Shown one piece after another: positions 25,591 through 36,223 of a DNA stretch of 64,000 nucleotides. The translations under genes were made by a program, and so were the position numbers. Origin of the DNA: Mucidula mucida (lineage: Eukaryota > Basidiomycota > Agaricomycetes > Agaricales > Physalacriaceae). Under the pieces are notes generated by a model. That model was not told the DNA's origin. It was given only the letters and a program-made list of their open reading frames with translations, and searched no databases. Position 1 is the stretch's first letter. The number at the start of each line of letters is the position of its first letter. The stretch spans positions 1 to 64,000 of the forward strand of contig JADNYV010000066.1 in NCBI GenBank assembly GCA_015501055.1, given 5' to 3'.

Positions 25591-27705
25591 CTACCCCAAC
25601 CGCACAGACTTGACCACCTTTGAAATACCGGACCGCTCTCCCTCGTACCTCGCCGCATCGCCGCCCTTGAACACCGCCTTTTGCGAAGAGACCTTCTTCT
25701 TCGCCTGGTCGAACTTTTGCCTCTTCTTCACGCGCGGATTCCTGACACTCTTTGGCCGATGCGGCGTAAGCCCTTTGTTCTTCAATATCGCACGAGAGAC
25801 GGAGCGCGGCCCAGACGTTTCCTCTTCTGCGTAATCCACACTATACCAGAATATTAGATCAGAAAATGATAACACAGAGATCGAAAGAGAGACTGACCGT
25901 GCACTCCGAGCTTCATGCTCCGCCTTCCTCTTTTCCTTCTTCTCCCTGGTAGCCTTTTTGACAAGCTCATAATACCCCTCGCCGTCCACATCCATCTCCA
26001 CATCCATCTTGTCGCCTTCCGGATCAGCATCATCCAGATCCGCCCCGCCCTGCCGCTCCAGTCTCTTCTTCGCCTCCTCCGCCAGCCGCGTGTCCTTGGC
26101 CTTCTTTCTCTCCCTATAAGGAATATCATCGTCCCCGCCCACCGTATCATTACGCGCCCCGCGTCGCCTGGCACTCGCACTCTCAATCTTGCTCGTATGG
26201 AAGCGCAAACTCTTCCTGCGCGCGCTCTTATCCGCGGCGTCGGCGTGCTGCAACTCCGTAGCTTCCCCAAACGCATCTGAAGCATCGACACGGGAACTCG
26301 CAGTGGGCTGGGCGGACGATGTAAACTCGGGTTCGACGAGGTCGAATACCACGCTAGACGCGGTTTTGCGTTTTTTCTTGGGCGGTAGGTCGGTTATCGG
26401 TGGCGCTTGGAGAGGTTTTATCCTGATCTTGGGTAAGGAAGTAGCAGCAGCACCTGCGTCGTCCAGGAGATCACTGAGCTCGTTGACTTCAAGAGAATTG
26501 TCTTTGTCGTGTCCCCATAGCTCCTGAGCATCCATCGCCTCGTCAAAGTCACTTTCGTCTTCGTCGTCATCATCCAATTCAGAGTCAGAGTTGCCAAAGT
26601 CCATGTCCTCCATGGTGATTAAAGACTGCTTGAGAGTGATCAGACGCGACATGATGGGATGGGATTTGAGGCCCTCGAGATGCTGAGCGTGTTTCTGAGA
26701 ACTGCGAAGATGGATATAAAACGCGAGTGTGCTGCCATAGGTCAATAAAGTTTCTAATCAAGTATAAATATCAAAGCAAGAATCAAGTTTGCAGACATAC
26801 GGTAGTAAAGATGCATCATTCCAAGCTTGGGTGAGTTTGGACCGTCTGCCTCTTGAGCTCTAATGAAGATGAGCATATTAACAAGGGACGACAGTGGCTC
26901 ACGACATACGCTTTCAAATGTTGCTGCGTTTTGGATATAGAAGCCGCGGTGTCTGTCCAGTCGCGCGCGAGCGCCAGACTCTCCGGATCGACCTTTTCAA
27001 AGTGCCGAATGAGCGCAGCGTCGTCCTGTGGGAGTTGTTGAACAACGGGGACCACACTACAAGGAATGAAGATACAGTCAAAGACAACAAAAACAACAAC
27101 GTACTCATCATCATCATCCGCGATCCCGGTCAAGTCTATGGGATCATTGAAGCCAAAGTCGTCATCTGTCATTTCCTGGCGCGCCTTGGCTTGAAGGCGC
27201 TTAGCTTCCTGCTCCTCGAGCTCGTGGCCCTCCTCGTCGTCGGACTCGAGGTTGGCGGCATTGGAAGAATAGTATGCGGCACGCGACTGGCCCCAGCTTT
27301 CCTCTTCTTCTTCCGAGTCAGAATCGGAATCAGAGGAGTCGTCTTTGGCTTTGGCTTTGGCTTTTGCTTTTCCCTTGTTTGTCTTTTTCACAGAGGTTTT
27401 GGCAGGCTCATCCTCTTGCTCTTCATCGTCGTCGTCTGAGATGCCGTCCAGCGCAAAGACCTCTTCATCATCTCCGTCGTCGTCACCATCGTTGTTTCCG
27501 TCAAGAAGAATTCTATCCCGCGAAGTATGGACTAGTCAAAGTCAAACACCATCTACCCAATGTTAGTCGACGTACACTGATCCTCCTCGTCCCCAGGAAT
27601 ATCGGACGACTTGTCCCACTTGTTGATACGCCCATCCGCGCGATTAAGAGCCCTTGGCTTTTTACCAGACGAGCCCTTTGTTTTGTTCCCTCGTTTCCTG
27701 ACCAT
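25591..27705 (-). CDS. utp3: Utp3/Sas10, U3 snoRNP (SSU processome) subunit
   Basis: Utp3/Sas10 is a nucleolar component of the small-subunit processome that matures 18S rRNA. The start ([19 protein letters not shown] at 27705-27703) leads through highly acidic, Lys-rich low complexity to the helical Sas10/Utp3/C1D domain ([31 protein letters not shown]). Middle exons carry more acidic and basic tracts. The C terminus is the diagnostic Sas10 domain: [35 protein letters not shown], and [16 protein letters not shown] just before the stop. Five or so introns are visible (for example near 27540-27595, 27045-27105, 26745-26890, 25835-25900). All exons read cleanly. It shares a 63-bp upstream region with the divergent mitoribosomal S12 gene. 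Confidence 0.93.
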
Positions 27706-27768
27706 GGTGAAAGAACAAGAGAAATTTTGAATGCGGCCCGATCATCCGGACTTTGTCGTTCTACCGCG
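27706..27768. promoter_or_regulatory. 63-bp divergent intergenic region (utp3 / mitoribosomal S12)
   Basis: The start codons of utp3 and of the S12 gene are separated by only 63 bases and face away from each other, so 5' untranslated regions and promoters must overlap or extend into the opposite gene. Both products serve ribosome production (cytosolic and mitochondrial). Confidence 0.55.
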
Positions 27769-28398
27769 ATGAACATACTGGCGCGGACCCTCGGGTCGAC
27801 GTCGCGCCTCGCGCTCTCTCGGCCACCACTAACGATGCTCTCCCGGTCACCACCAACGATGCTCTCTCGGTCACTACTACCCCCGCCTCGCTCCTTTCAC
27901 AGCTCTCTGCCGGCGCTGGCGACGATGAACCAAGCGATGAAGCGCAAAAAGCGGCCGACGCGGCGCTCGCAAGAGTCCAAGGCGCCGCTGCTCAACACGT
28001 CCCCGCAGCGCAAGGGCGTCTGCACGGCCATCATCATCGCCAAGCCGAAAAAGCCCAACTCTGCAAAGCGAAAGGTCGCGAGGGTCAAGTTGACGAACGG
28101 CAACTCGCTGCAGGCGTACATTCAGGGCGAGGGTCATAATTTGCAAGACCATAGTGTCGTGCTTATTCGTGGAGGACGCTCCAAGGATTTGCCGGGTGTC
28201 AAGTGAGTGTCGACGTTGCGTAGTGCGTTGGTTGGTGTTGACTGGAATGAATAGATACAAGGTTATCCGTGGAGCGTTGGACTTTTCTGGTGTTGCGGGT
28301 CGGAAGACTGCGCGTAGTACGTATGGGTATGTATTGCGCATTATTCTCGCCATTCAATTGCTTATTTTCCCGTTAGCGCTAAAAAGCCCAAGAAGTAG
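27769..28398 (+). CDS. mrps12: Mitochondrial small ribosomal subunit protein uS12m
   Basis: Exons 27769-28202, 28255-28326 and 28377-28398 join to 175 residues. The first ~55 residues are an Arg/Ser-rich mitochondrial presequence containing a short tandem duplication ([14 protein letters not shown]). The mature part is standard S12: [80 protein letters not shown], and finally [26 protein letters not shown]. The conserved PNSA and GGRxxDLPGV segments of the decoding centre are intact. S12 helps monitor codon-anticodon pairing in the A site. No frame breaks were found. Confidence 0.96.
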
Positions 28399-28585
28399 TG
28401 CTTTATACCATATCTTTGAGCTATTGGGTTGTTTTCACTCAATGACAGCTTCAACCTCGGTCTAATAATCGGATAGAGCATCCTAGGGAAGCTTTTCTTT
28501 TCTAACCGACAAATGTTTGCCCTTGCACGCTATCCAACGCTCCGGGTGATACGATATAGAATAAAAAATAGATTATATGTGAGGG

Positions 28586-29362
28586 TCATGTCTTGAAGAC
28601 GACAATCAAGACGAGGAGAATGAGGATAAGGACGCCAATGGTGACCGTGGATACTGTGGGAGTAGATGAGAAGTGACAAAGGCGGACAAGGAGACTGACC
28701 ATTGCCACCGACACCCTTCACGACGCGATCGAGTCTTCTTCTTGCGGTAGCCATGCGGTTATGTGTATTATCAACGTCTTCTTCGAGAGCCTGGGAGATG
28801 TGAGTGTCGCGCGAGGAACGGAGGATCCCACACTGACCTCCAACAAGCCCACGTGCTCCTCGAGTTCGCCATTGATTTGAGTAGAGATGTGGTGTTGGCG
28901 TGATATGGACTGTGCGAGCGAGTCCAGATGCGTGTCCTGTTCTGAATGGAGGCCTAAGCAAGGCTTGTGTAATTGTGGGTGGATACACACGCTGCATTAT
29001 CTGCTGTTGTTCCTCGAATAATTCGCCTTCGTGCATATGTGCTCGGCCTGCTTCCAAGTCGAGGTTCATGTTCGGTGGCGGTGGTGGTGGTGGGTCATCC
29101 GTATATGGTTCAAGTATGTCTTCCTCCTCCTCGTTCTCTCTGTAAAGCCTGGGTAAAGTTATGATTACACGCACGCACAGACTGACCCAAACATGGCGCG
29201 CATAACCTCATACTGGCGCTTAAGACCGGGATCCTTTGCACCTCTGAGAACCGCGAGATTGCGTCTAATCCTCTGCTCGTCGACCCTCCTCCCCTTTTCC
29301 CTGTCGAGGAGGAGGGCCATAGTCTGGCTGGAGAGAACGGTGAGCTTGGCGGTGGACGTCAT
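28586..29362 (-). CDS. Syntaxin-8-like Qc-SNARE
   Basis: Exons reading leftward give an N-terminal helical region (MTSTAKLTVLSSQTMALLLD), a Pro-rich acidic linker (TDDPPPPPPPNMNLD), then the SNARE motif EQDTHLDSLAQSISRQHHIS, TQINGELEEHVGLLE, ALEEDVDNTHNRMATARRRL. The Gln of TQIN fits the ionic zero layer. The final exon encodes a single C-terminal membrane anchor (STVTIGVLILILLVLIVVF-KT). The closest animal pattern is syntaxin 8, an endosomal Qc-SNARE for late endosome/vacuole fusion. The ATG at 29362 fits other fungal starts; an in-frame ATG at 29404 would add 14 residues. It diverges from the siderophore synthetase gene with 81 bp between them. Confidence 0.82.
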
Positions 29363-29443
29363 GAGGAATAGTGACGTGATCACGCGTGTGACATTCTCCC
29401 ACACGCGGGTTGATAAATAGCCAGACGGAATGGGTTATCTGAT

Positions 29444-31069
29444 ATGGCTGCTACACACGCTCGCCTGCTCAGCGCGCTCGTCACAGAGGGTCTCGTACCC
29501 GCATATCTGCTCCCCGATGGACGCGTCCAATTGCAGCTCCCCAATGTTGATCCCATAGCACTGGTACACAAACCGCTACTGCACCCTGGCTCGTCGCAGA
29601 TTGCAATGCTCGATCCGATGGATATAGACACCCTCGCTCCGTCTCCTCTGCCTCTCTTTACAGCCTTTGCCAAATCTGCGAATCTGTCTGCAGACATGGA
29701 AGCAGCGATCGCAGAGGAACTGGAGAGCGCCGCGCATTGGACGACAGTCGCAGAGACCCATCCGCCGCCGATACCCACAGCAACGTCGGCGCCAATTGTG
29801 TTTGAGCAGAGCATCGTGTCTGGTCATCCTACCCATCCCATGCACAAGACACGTGCTGCTCTTCCCCCGCTCATTCTGGAGCCATCATACGACCTCCTCC
29901 ACCCCCGTCTACGTCTAGTCGCTGTCCCACGCGAGTCTCTGCGCCTCAGCGGAGAATACGACTCCCTCATCACGCCCTTCCTCGCTCAATATCCGTCCTT
30001 TACTCTTCCCTCTTCAGATCACGTCGCTGTCCCCGTTCACGAACTGCAAGTGGCGCATATTTTGAAAATGAAGGATCTTCACCTGTATCCCCCCATCATC
30101 AGTGTCCCCGCCCTCGCACAGCAGTCACTCCGCTCCGTCCTCCTCCCCGGGGTACAAGGGACTCACCTCAAGCTTCCCCTCGGCGTCAAACTCACCTCTG
30201 CCGTGCGCACCATCTCCCCTCCCTCTGCCCTCTTCGGAGTCCCATTCTGCCAACGTACTCTTCCCAAGCTTACGTACGACCGCACCATCCTCACCGTCCT
30301 CGAGGAACGCGCTTCCCTCATCAGCACACACCCAGATCCCCTCATCTCCCGCCACCTCGCCTGCATCATCCGCGACAACCCCTCCCCTCCCCCAGGAGAA
30401 GCCTACATCGTCTCCACCTCCCTCGTTGATCGCCCCGCCGCATACCCCCAAGCCCTCTTCCACCTCACCACCCCCGCCCAGCGCGTGGCCTGGTTCACGA
30501 AATACGTTACGCTCCTCCTCGACGCGTTCCTCCCTCCCATCCTCAACGACGGTCTCGCCTTTGAATGCCATCCCCAGAACACCATCCTCCGCTGCTCCCT
30601 CCCCACAGGCGACCCCCTTGGCTTCTTCCTCCGCGACTTTGGCGGCCTCAAGATACACGCTCCGTCCCTCCCGGAGAGTATCTTTGATTACGCAAACCCA
30701 GAGCACAGCATTTTCGCGCACAGCATTGACGATGTCTGGACGAGGATGTATCATACGCTAGTCCACAACCACGTGCAGCAGCTTGCTCGCGTTATGGATT
30801 TGCATCATTCGGCCCAGGCATATTGCATTCTCCATGTCCTCCTCCTCGACCGTCTTCCCGCCTCTCACCCGTGGCTGACACTCCCGACTCAGCCCGGCAA
30901 GTGCTTCCTCCGCATGCGCCTCGCCTCAATGGATCGCTTCCATCTTCACGCGCCCTTTCCCAACCTCGTTCTGTGGAGGGGCGACCAGCAGAGCGAGGTC
31001 CACAATGTCAATTTGGATATGCCGTACCTCACAAATGATGTACCCAGGTGGGGAAAGATTGAAGGCTAG
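29444..31069 (+). CDS. IucA/IucC-type NIS siderophore synthetase
   Basis: A single 541-codon exon encodes an IucA/IucC-family enzyme. These NRPS-independent siderophore synthetases use ATP to activate a carboxylate such as citrate and join it to an amine or alcohol. Landmarks are the nucleotide-binding HPTHPMHKTR (residues 128-137), KLPLGVKLTSAVRTI (243-257), FECHPQNTILR (373-383), and RDFGGLKI (397-404) with the acidic residue that binds Mg-ATP. The length is slightly below the bacterial norm (about 580-620). Unlike its intron-rich neighbours it has no intron and is very rich in CTC/CCC codons. No other siderophore gene lies nearby. Bacterial ancestry is possible, though related proteins are known in other fungi. 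The substrate cannot be predicted. Confidence 0.88.
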   Translation: MAATHARLLSALVTEGLVPAYLLPDGRVQLQLPNVDPIALVHKPLLHPGSSQIAMLDPMDIDTLAPSPLPLFTAFAKSANLSADMEAAIAEELESAAHWTTVAETHPPPIPTATSAPIVFEQSIVSGHPTHPMHKTRAALPPLILEPSYDLLHPRLRLVAVPRESLRLSGEYDSLITPFLAQYPSFTLPSSDHVAVPVHELQVAHILKMKDLHLYPPIISVPALAQQSLRSVLLPGVQGTHLKLPLGVKLTSAVRTISPPSALFGVPFCQRTLPKLTYDRTILTVLEERASLISTHPDPLISRHLACIIRDNPSPPPGEAYIVSTSLVDRPAAYPQALFHLTTPAQRVAWFTKYVTLLLDAFLPPILNDGLAFECHPQNTILRCSLPTGDPLGFFLRDFGGLKIHAPSLPESIFDYANPEHSIFAHSIDDVWTRMYHTLVHNHVQQLARVMDLHHSAQAYCILHVLLLDRLPASHPWLTLPTQPGKCFLRMRLASMDRFHLHAPFPNLVLWRGDQQSEVHNVNLDMPYLTNDVPRWGKIEG

Positions 31070-31112
31070 GTAGATTTATGATATATGCTTAACATTACTA
31101 GAGACCTCTAAG

Positions 31113-31766
31113 ATGCGTGTCTCGAGAGATCCATGTCAAAATAAATCGCTTCAAGCACTGGTCAGACATCAGCAAGCCGTTAAACCATACCGCCGCGCTC
31201 GTTTCTCTCACAGTTGCAATAGGGCACAGAGAGGTATGGTCGATGTGCCGGGAAACGAGAAAGCTGATGAACACGCGAAGCGAGCGGCCAAGGGTGATGA
31301 AACGACTGTTCATGAGAAACTGAAAGCGCTCACACAGATGCCGACAAGTTGTGTCGCCATCAAGGCCTTCTACAAGAAGAAGCTGACCAAATCCAGACGC
31401 GAGGCTTGGATGGCATCGATTCACAGTCGAAGGATCCGGAAGTTCGACAACACCCCTCCTGGTCCAAAGGTCCTCCGTCTATTCAGCGCGCTCACGCGCC
31501 GCCAGGCCAGCATCATCACGCAACTTCGTACGGGACATATAGGGCTGAACGCGTACCTCCACCGGATGAAGATCATCGCCTCCGACAAATGCGCGAAGTG
31601 CGGAGTCCCCGAATCCGTCGAGCACTACCTGTTGGTGTGCCGACGGTACACAGCAGCGCGATCTGCGTTGCGCCAGGAGCTCGGGCGTCAGCATCTAGAT
31701 CTGCGAACACTGCTTAGCACCCCCAAAAACTTCAAGCATCTCTTTGCATATGTCGACGCCACTTGA
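31113..31766 (+). mobile_element. 3' fragment of a non-LTR (LINE) retrotransposon: RNase H end plus zinc knuckle
   Basis: The frame reads MVDVPGNEKADEHAKRAAKG, the last conserved Asp motif (GNExAD) of the RNase H domain of a LINE polyprotein. It continues through KVLRLFSALTRRQASIITQL, RTGHIGLNAYLHRM and CAKCGVPESVEHYLLVC, a C-x2-C-x7-H-x4-C knuckle typical of the C terminus of fungal LINEs. The reverse transcriptase and the first RNase H residues are missing, so it is a 5'-truncated copy, as usual for LINE insertion. It starts only about 45 bp after the siderophore synthetase stop and ends with a stop at 31766. No poly(A) tail is visible. A dispersed-repeat copy (31171-31200) lies in its 5' part. 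Confidence 0.8.
31171..31200 (+). repeat. Copy of short dispersed repeat inside LINE fragment
   Basis: AGCAAGCCGTTAAACCATAC followed by CGCCGCGCTC closely resembles 37573-37602 (CAAGCCGTTCAGCCATACC, then GATGTGCTCG). In translation both read QAV(K/Q)PYR(R/C)ARF, so at least these two copies probably come from the same LINE coding segment. Confidence 0.45.
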
Positions 31767-31893
31767 CGCCTCGTTCCCGGTACCTCCCCATGAAAATGTG
31801 CGGTCACATGCACAAGCACTTTACCCCGTATAAAGCCTTTCACGCCTGCTAAGTTTCTTTCTCTTTCATCCACCGCAAACACTCCATCCCACC

Positions 31894-32502
31894 ATGTCTG
31901 CCAAACTCGAAGTCACCCTCACCCGCATCGGCGAGAACGCCCTCAACATCGTCGTTGACCAGCGACGTCAGGATATTGCGGCAGGGCGCATGCCGCCCGC
32001 TCTCCTCAACGAGCAGCCTTTCATGTTCGATGATGACACCGGCTCTCCTCTCCCCGCTCTTGAACCGTGGCCGGTTGAGGACCGTACTCCCTCCCCCATC
32101 GTCATAGACGGCACCCCCCCGAACATCCCCTTTCACGAAGAAAAGAGTCGGCCAGTTGACGCTGCAGAGCTTCGCGAAAGGCTGAGGTGGGAGCCAATCT
32201 TTGACGAGCCTGTCAGGATGGCCGTAGCCCCGGCTCGATGCCCCCACGCCGCGAGCGCGCTCAAATACCACCACGTCCCCGACCACATAGTCCGTAACGC
32301 CCTCAACGCGTTATCACTGTTCCTGGACTACGAGACGGAAGGGAGGGTTGAGCGGGCATATTACCAGCTCAAGCGCCATGTTATGCCGAAGAACAGCGAG
32401 GGTAAAAGGTTACACAATATCGACCTGGAGGAGGACATCTCCACCCCAATGGACTTGCAGGAGCTCGCGGAGAGGCCGCTCAAGCGCAAGCGCGACGCGT
32501 AA
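31894..32502 (+). CDS. Single-exon protein of 202 residues, unrecognised
   Basis: An ATG in good context (CCACCATGTCTGCC) follows a TATA-like TATAAAG near 31828, and the frame runs to a stop at 32502. The protein begins MSAKLEVTLTRIGENALNIV and has a Pro-rich middle (EDRTPSPIVIDGTPP), a helical region (NALNALSLFLDYETEGRVER) and a basic tail (RPLKRKRDA). The base composition (C-rich third positions) matches expressed genes. I recognise no family; it sits between two mobile elements and may be element-related or lineage-specific. Confidence 0.5.
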   Translation: MSAKLEVTLTRIGENALNIVVDQRRQDIAAGRMPPALLNEQPFMFDDDTGSPLPALEPWPVEDRTPSPIVIDGTPPNIPFHEEKSRPVDAAELRERLRWEPIFDEPVRMAVAPARCPHAASALKYHHVPDHIVRNALNALSLFLDYETEGRVERAYYQLKRHVMPKNSEGKRLHNIDLEEDISTPMDLQELAERPLKRKRDA

Positions 32503-32924
32503 ACCCACAACAACAACCCATCACGACCTTTCCTTTCATGCTTCCACACCTCTAGATTCCCTACCCAACATATCATCTTATCTTCTCTTTCATTCCTTTT
32601 CTTTCATATCATCTCTCATCTCTCGTCTGATTCCTTTCTTACCATCTACTACTTGTAGCCGGGGCATCTACCATAGACACCCTTTCGCCTACTTACGGGC
32701 ATGCTGCCCTCTTACACCTTTTGATGTTCACTCTTCCATCGATACTTTACTTTTAGATCACATAATCAAGACGGCTACCATACCAACTCGCGTACTTACT
32801 CACTTAGTTACTAAGCAGTTCGGTACATACATAGGTAGCCGACGTGGACATAGGCCGCAACCGGCCTGAAACCCACGATAAATGAGACATCATCCATCCA
32901 TCCATCCATCCAGCCAAAAACAAA
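32503..32924. other. Pyrimidine-rich spacer with (CATC)n microsatellite
   Basis: The stretch after the 202-residue gene is rich in T and C and contains a CATC tetranucleotide run at about 32888-32912. No coding exon is supported. Confidence 0.5.
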
Positions 32925-32984
32925 TTAGCAGGCAGCTCTTCTCGTGTACTTCAAGTTATCCGGACAACCGAGGATACTGTGTTG

Positions 32985-33010
32985 TATGGAAACCCGGAGC
33001 ATCATGCTTT
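32985..33010 (+). repeat. Left terminal inverted repeat
   Basis: 26 bases beginning TATGGAAACCCGGAGCATCA, preceded by TTG. It pairs with the inverted copy at 36823-36848. Confidence 0.75.
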
Positions 33011-33174
33011 GTGATCGGGTGATTTAGACGACAGGACCTCGGAAACTGCTCATCCCTGCTTTCTAGGCACTAGTCAATATTTCTCAATCAATCAATTCTT
33101 ATATTTCAGGGAACATCATATCGCGCGTAAATTCTATTCCCTTCAATATGTCCGCCACATCTCTAGCACTTCCT

Positions 33175-36100
33175 TCAACTCTTTCGGTGGACCGGTGACA
33201 ACTTCGCATGTGCCTTCAACATCTTCTTGAACTGAGCAATGTTCAGCCGCTGTACCTTGCAGAGAATATGCTCCGTTGTAAACACATTGTAGTTCATCCG
33301 ATGGCGCAGATTTTCTGGTATAGCCTCTGTCAACATCTTGTCCATCTCCTCGAATGCGGCAGCTACATCTTCTGCGGACTCAAAGTCGTCATAACCAAGC
33401 GCCCAGAGACCAGACATTGCACCCTTTTGCTTTAAATCACTCCATAAGAGCTCTCCCATCTCTTCGTACGTTGGCATTTTGACGGCTCCTGCAATCACAT
33501 AGTCACTCGCCAGCAAATATGCCTGTAACGGCCCAAAGCCCGGAAATGCAGATGTTCCGTTCACTTTACCCTTGTGAAACAACTTGTATACCTCCATGAA
33601 CGTTGGGAACTCCGCGTTTAGCAACCAGGAAGTCAGATCAGGAGCTTCTGTGGCAGCTGCATAGGTTGGAGCATAATTAACGCGGCGACGCGTCCAAACA
33701 CCATATGCACAACCATCACAGAAGTACTTCTCAATCTCCTTCTGGTCCATGTCATTGGAGTCTTCTAACACATCTTTGGAGGTGGCGTAAATCATCTCCC
33801 AGTCATCCAGACCATCAAAGAAAATATGTTGCTCGGTATGCAGGAACTGGGAATTATGAGTGATGCCACGATAAAGCAGGGCACTGAAGAGCCCTTCCTT
33901 TATGCGCAGATGAGAGCTCCCGAATGGTCCATCGTCGGCAAGAATAAGTCGTCGTGATGTTGCTAAATCGTGCCAAGGAATCTTCTTATTGTCCATAGAT
34001 ACCATATGTTTCAGAAAGGCTTGATATGCAGTGTAGAAGCTCTTGACATGCTTGGATGAGGCAGTCGGAGGCTCAGGAAGGGAGAAGAATGGATTTCAAG
34101 CCAATGGATAAAGTGGTTCCAGTAGGCTCATAAGGAATCGGTGTTGGTCAGCCTTCTCGGAAGGTGAGTCGCTTGAAGCGAAGCGAGCAAGGGCATTATC
34201 AACCAGCCTAGTCATCCTAGCAGGCAGATTACGCTGCTGGTCCATGCACCAACCATTAACGACGAGATTGATTTGGTTTAAAATCTCTCGAGTGGTATTA
34301 TCTGCAATATGCAGATTCTCTGAACACCACTCTTCAACCTTTGCAAAGGAAGGTTTGAAATCACCCTTGTCTTCAAAAACCAAGCGGCGCATTGATTTGT
34401 CGCACACTTCAATAACCGGCCAATGAAGAAGTACTGCTGGGCCGTATGCGGCGACGAGTCGAAAGACCAAATGCGATGCCGGTCGTCCTCGCTCAAAGTC
34501 ACTATACAAGTTCAATCAATCCGCGAGAATCTGCATCAGTTGCTCCTTGACTTGACGTGTATCTGCTTGGTTGACACGGCGTGCAGGAAACTGCATGATC
34601 GAAATCTGATGAGCAGCGGAAACAGATAGGGATGGGATGTAGACAGAAGCCTTGAAATGTTTCTTCACCGCTACTTTGGATGCCTGAACGTCTGTGAAGG
34701 CAGCAATGATATCTGTGCACAAACTCTTCATCCAATGCTCCGTTGACCTCTCAATGCTTTGCCACACGTTGTTCACCTCCACTTCAATCCACTTCCATAT
34801 TGCCATGCGGGAAAGGAGAAGCTCTTGATTCTTGAGACGAGCCAAGATATCTGTCGCGTCATGTTTAGCCTTCAGGAAGCGAAGATGAGCAGCCGCGTTC
34901 CCCAGCAACGCCACCGCATTCTCCAAGTTGTTGAACTCTGCAGCGTCTAAAAATTAATTCCAGGAATCTACATCGTCTCCAACAACTTCCAAGGCATATG
35001 CGCCCAAGTCATTGTACAGTTCTTGCAACTCTATGAGCTCTAGAGCTTGGAGTAGAGGTATGGTTGACTCCACAGTTGAAAGACCCTCCGAGTCTAAAGA
35101 ATGAATATTTGTACATTGTTATACATCATGAACTCTCATCCAACCTTGATGATCATATGTTACATGCTGTCTTGTTCGCTTCGCAGCAGGTCCATCTGCC
35201 ACCTCTCCTTTAGCCTTCCGCTTGTTGGCACAAGTTTTTGCTTTCTTCTTCGGCATTGTCTCAGCCTCGTTGGACTTTGACAATCCACCGCCTCGCGCTT
35301 TTTTGAAAATGGCTGTAATTATGTTTAACCTGTGTTCAAGACAAAATTTATCACACTTACTGCGTCGTTTTTGAGCACTACCTCCAATCCGGCCATTCTT
35401 CCCTTTCTTCCCTTCGGCTACAGCGCATATAGGAATAGCAGCACCACTTGTATGACACAAGTCCTTGAAGGCCTCTCCAATAGAACCATTTAACAATGCG
35501 TTTCCGAAGGGGAGATTGCGAAGCTTTGAATTGTCAGATGCCTGCAAGGTGTGATAGTGTTCCCACGTTGTTGCATTCTTTAAAGCCTCCATCGTCTCCA
35601 TACTCAAAGGGCCCTCTGCACTCTCTTTCTTACTCCATCCCGGACCTCAAGGCCATGGTTGAGCGATAATACATTTGTTGTCCTTCACGAGACTGATAGC
35701 GGTGAGTACCACGTCATTATCCAGCCTAACCAAAAGTTCCGCAGGCGCTTGAAGAAGTAAGTACATTGCAAATTGTACAATCCCTCACACCATAAAGTTG
35801 AGAAACTCTTTAGGTTCCATAATCAACAAATCATCGGAGATCATGTTGGGGCTGTTGGTAAACAGTCGTTCTTTGAAGAACAAGTCGTGGCTATAATGAC
35901 ATAAATCAGCTTCATTATCAAAAAAGAAAGAGTAACCCACCTCCACACCTGCATCTCCGGTGTAATACGGAAAACCTCAGCAGTCTTCTTCTTGCCCTTC
36001 AATGGTGCAGCCCCGAACAACCATGATGAGGCACCCTCAAAGAAGTGAGTGGGGCAATAGGCGATGCCGTTCATGCGAATGTAGGGCGGAGCGTTAGCAG

Positions 36101-36182
36101 GCTGAGTGGTCTTGAAAACGGGTGCACTTCCTCCATGCATGTGCAAACCAAAAAAGCCATATGAACAGTCAGCACGCAGCAC
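33175..36182 (-). CDS. Large unrecognised multi-exon protein inside the inverted-repeat element
   Basis: Leftward exons spanning most of the element encode roughly 850-950 residues. In order: PYIRMNGIAYCPTHFFEGA and KTAEVFRITPEMQVWR (35950-36180), MISDDLLIMEPKEFLNFM (about 35800-35870), METMEALKNATTWEHYHTLQ with a Lys-rich nuclear-localisation-like tract (KAKTCANKRKAKG) (35119-35607), a helical block (34516-34926) with ARLKNQELLLSRMAIWKWIE, a further block (34096-34500) with YGPAVLLHWPVIEVCDK, and a long last exon (33175-34005) with EKYFCDGCAYGVWTRRRVNY, FPGFGPLQAYLLASDYVIA and ENLRHRMNYNVFTTEHILC. Intron borders are consensus GT-AG. I see no known transposase, nuclease or ATPase motif. Being framed by inverted repeats, it is the obvious candidate for the element's own mobility protein or its cargo. 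Confidence 0.6.
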
Positions 36183-36223
36183 CCAGTAAATGCTAGATCA
36201 ACATTGATCCCAACGCGGAGTGC

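Noticed and set aside
26189..27439. Forward-strand frames across utp3
   Set aside because: These Leu/Phe/Arg-rich frames are antisense shadows of the acidic, Lys-rich Utp3 coding exons.
30102..30761. Long overlapping frames on both strands inside the siderophore synthetase (219 and 209 codons)
   Set aside because: They are Ser/Pro-rich or Glu/Gly-rich shadows produced by the C-rich third codon positions of the real gene and have no start context or splice pattern.
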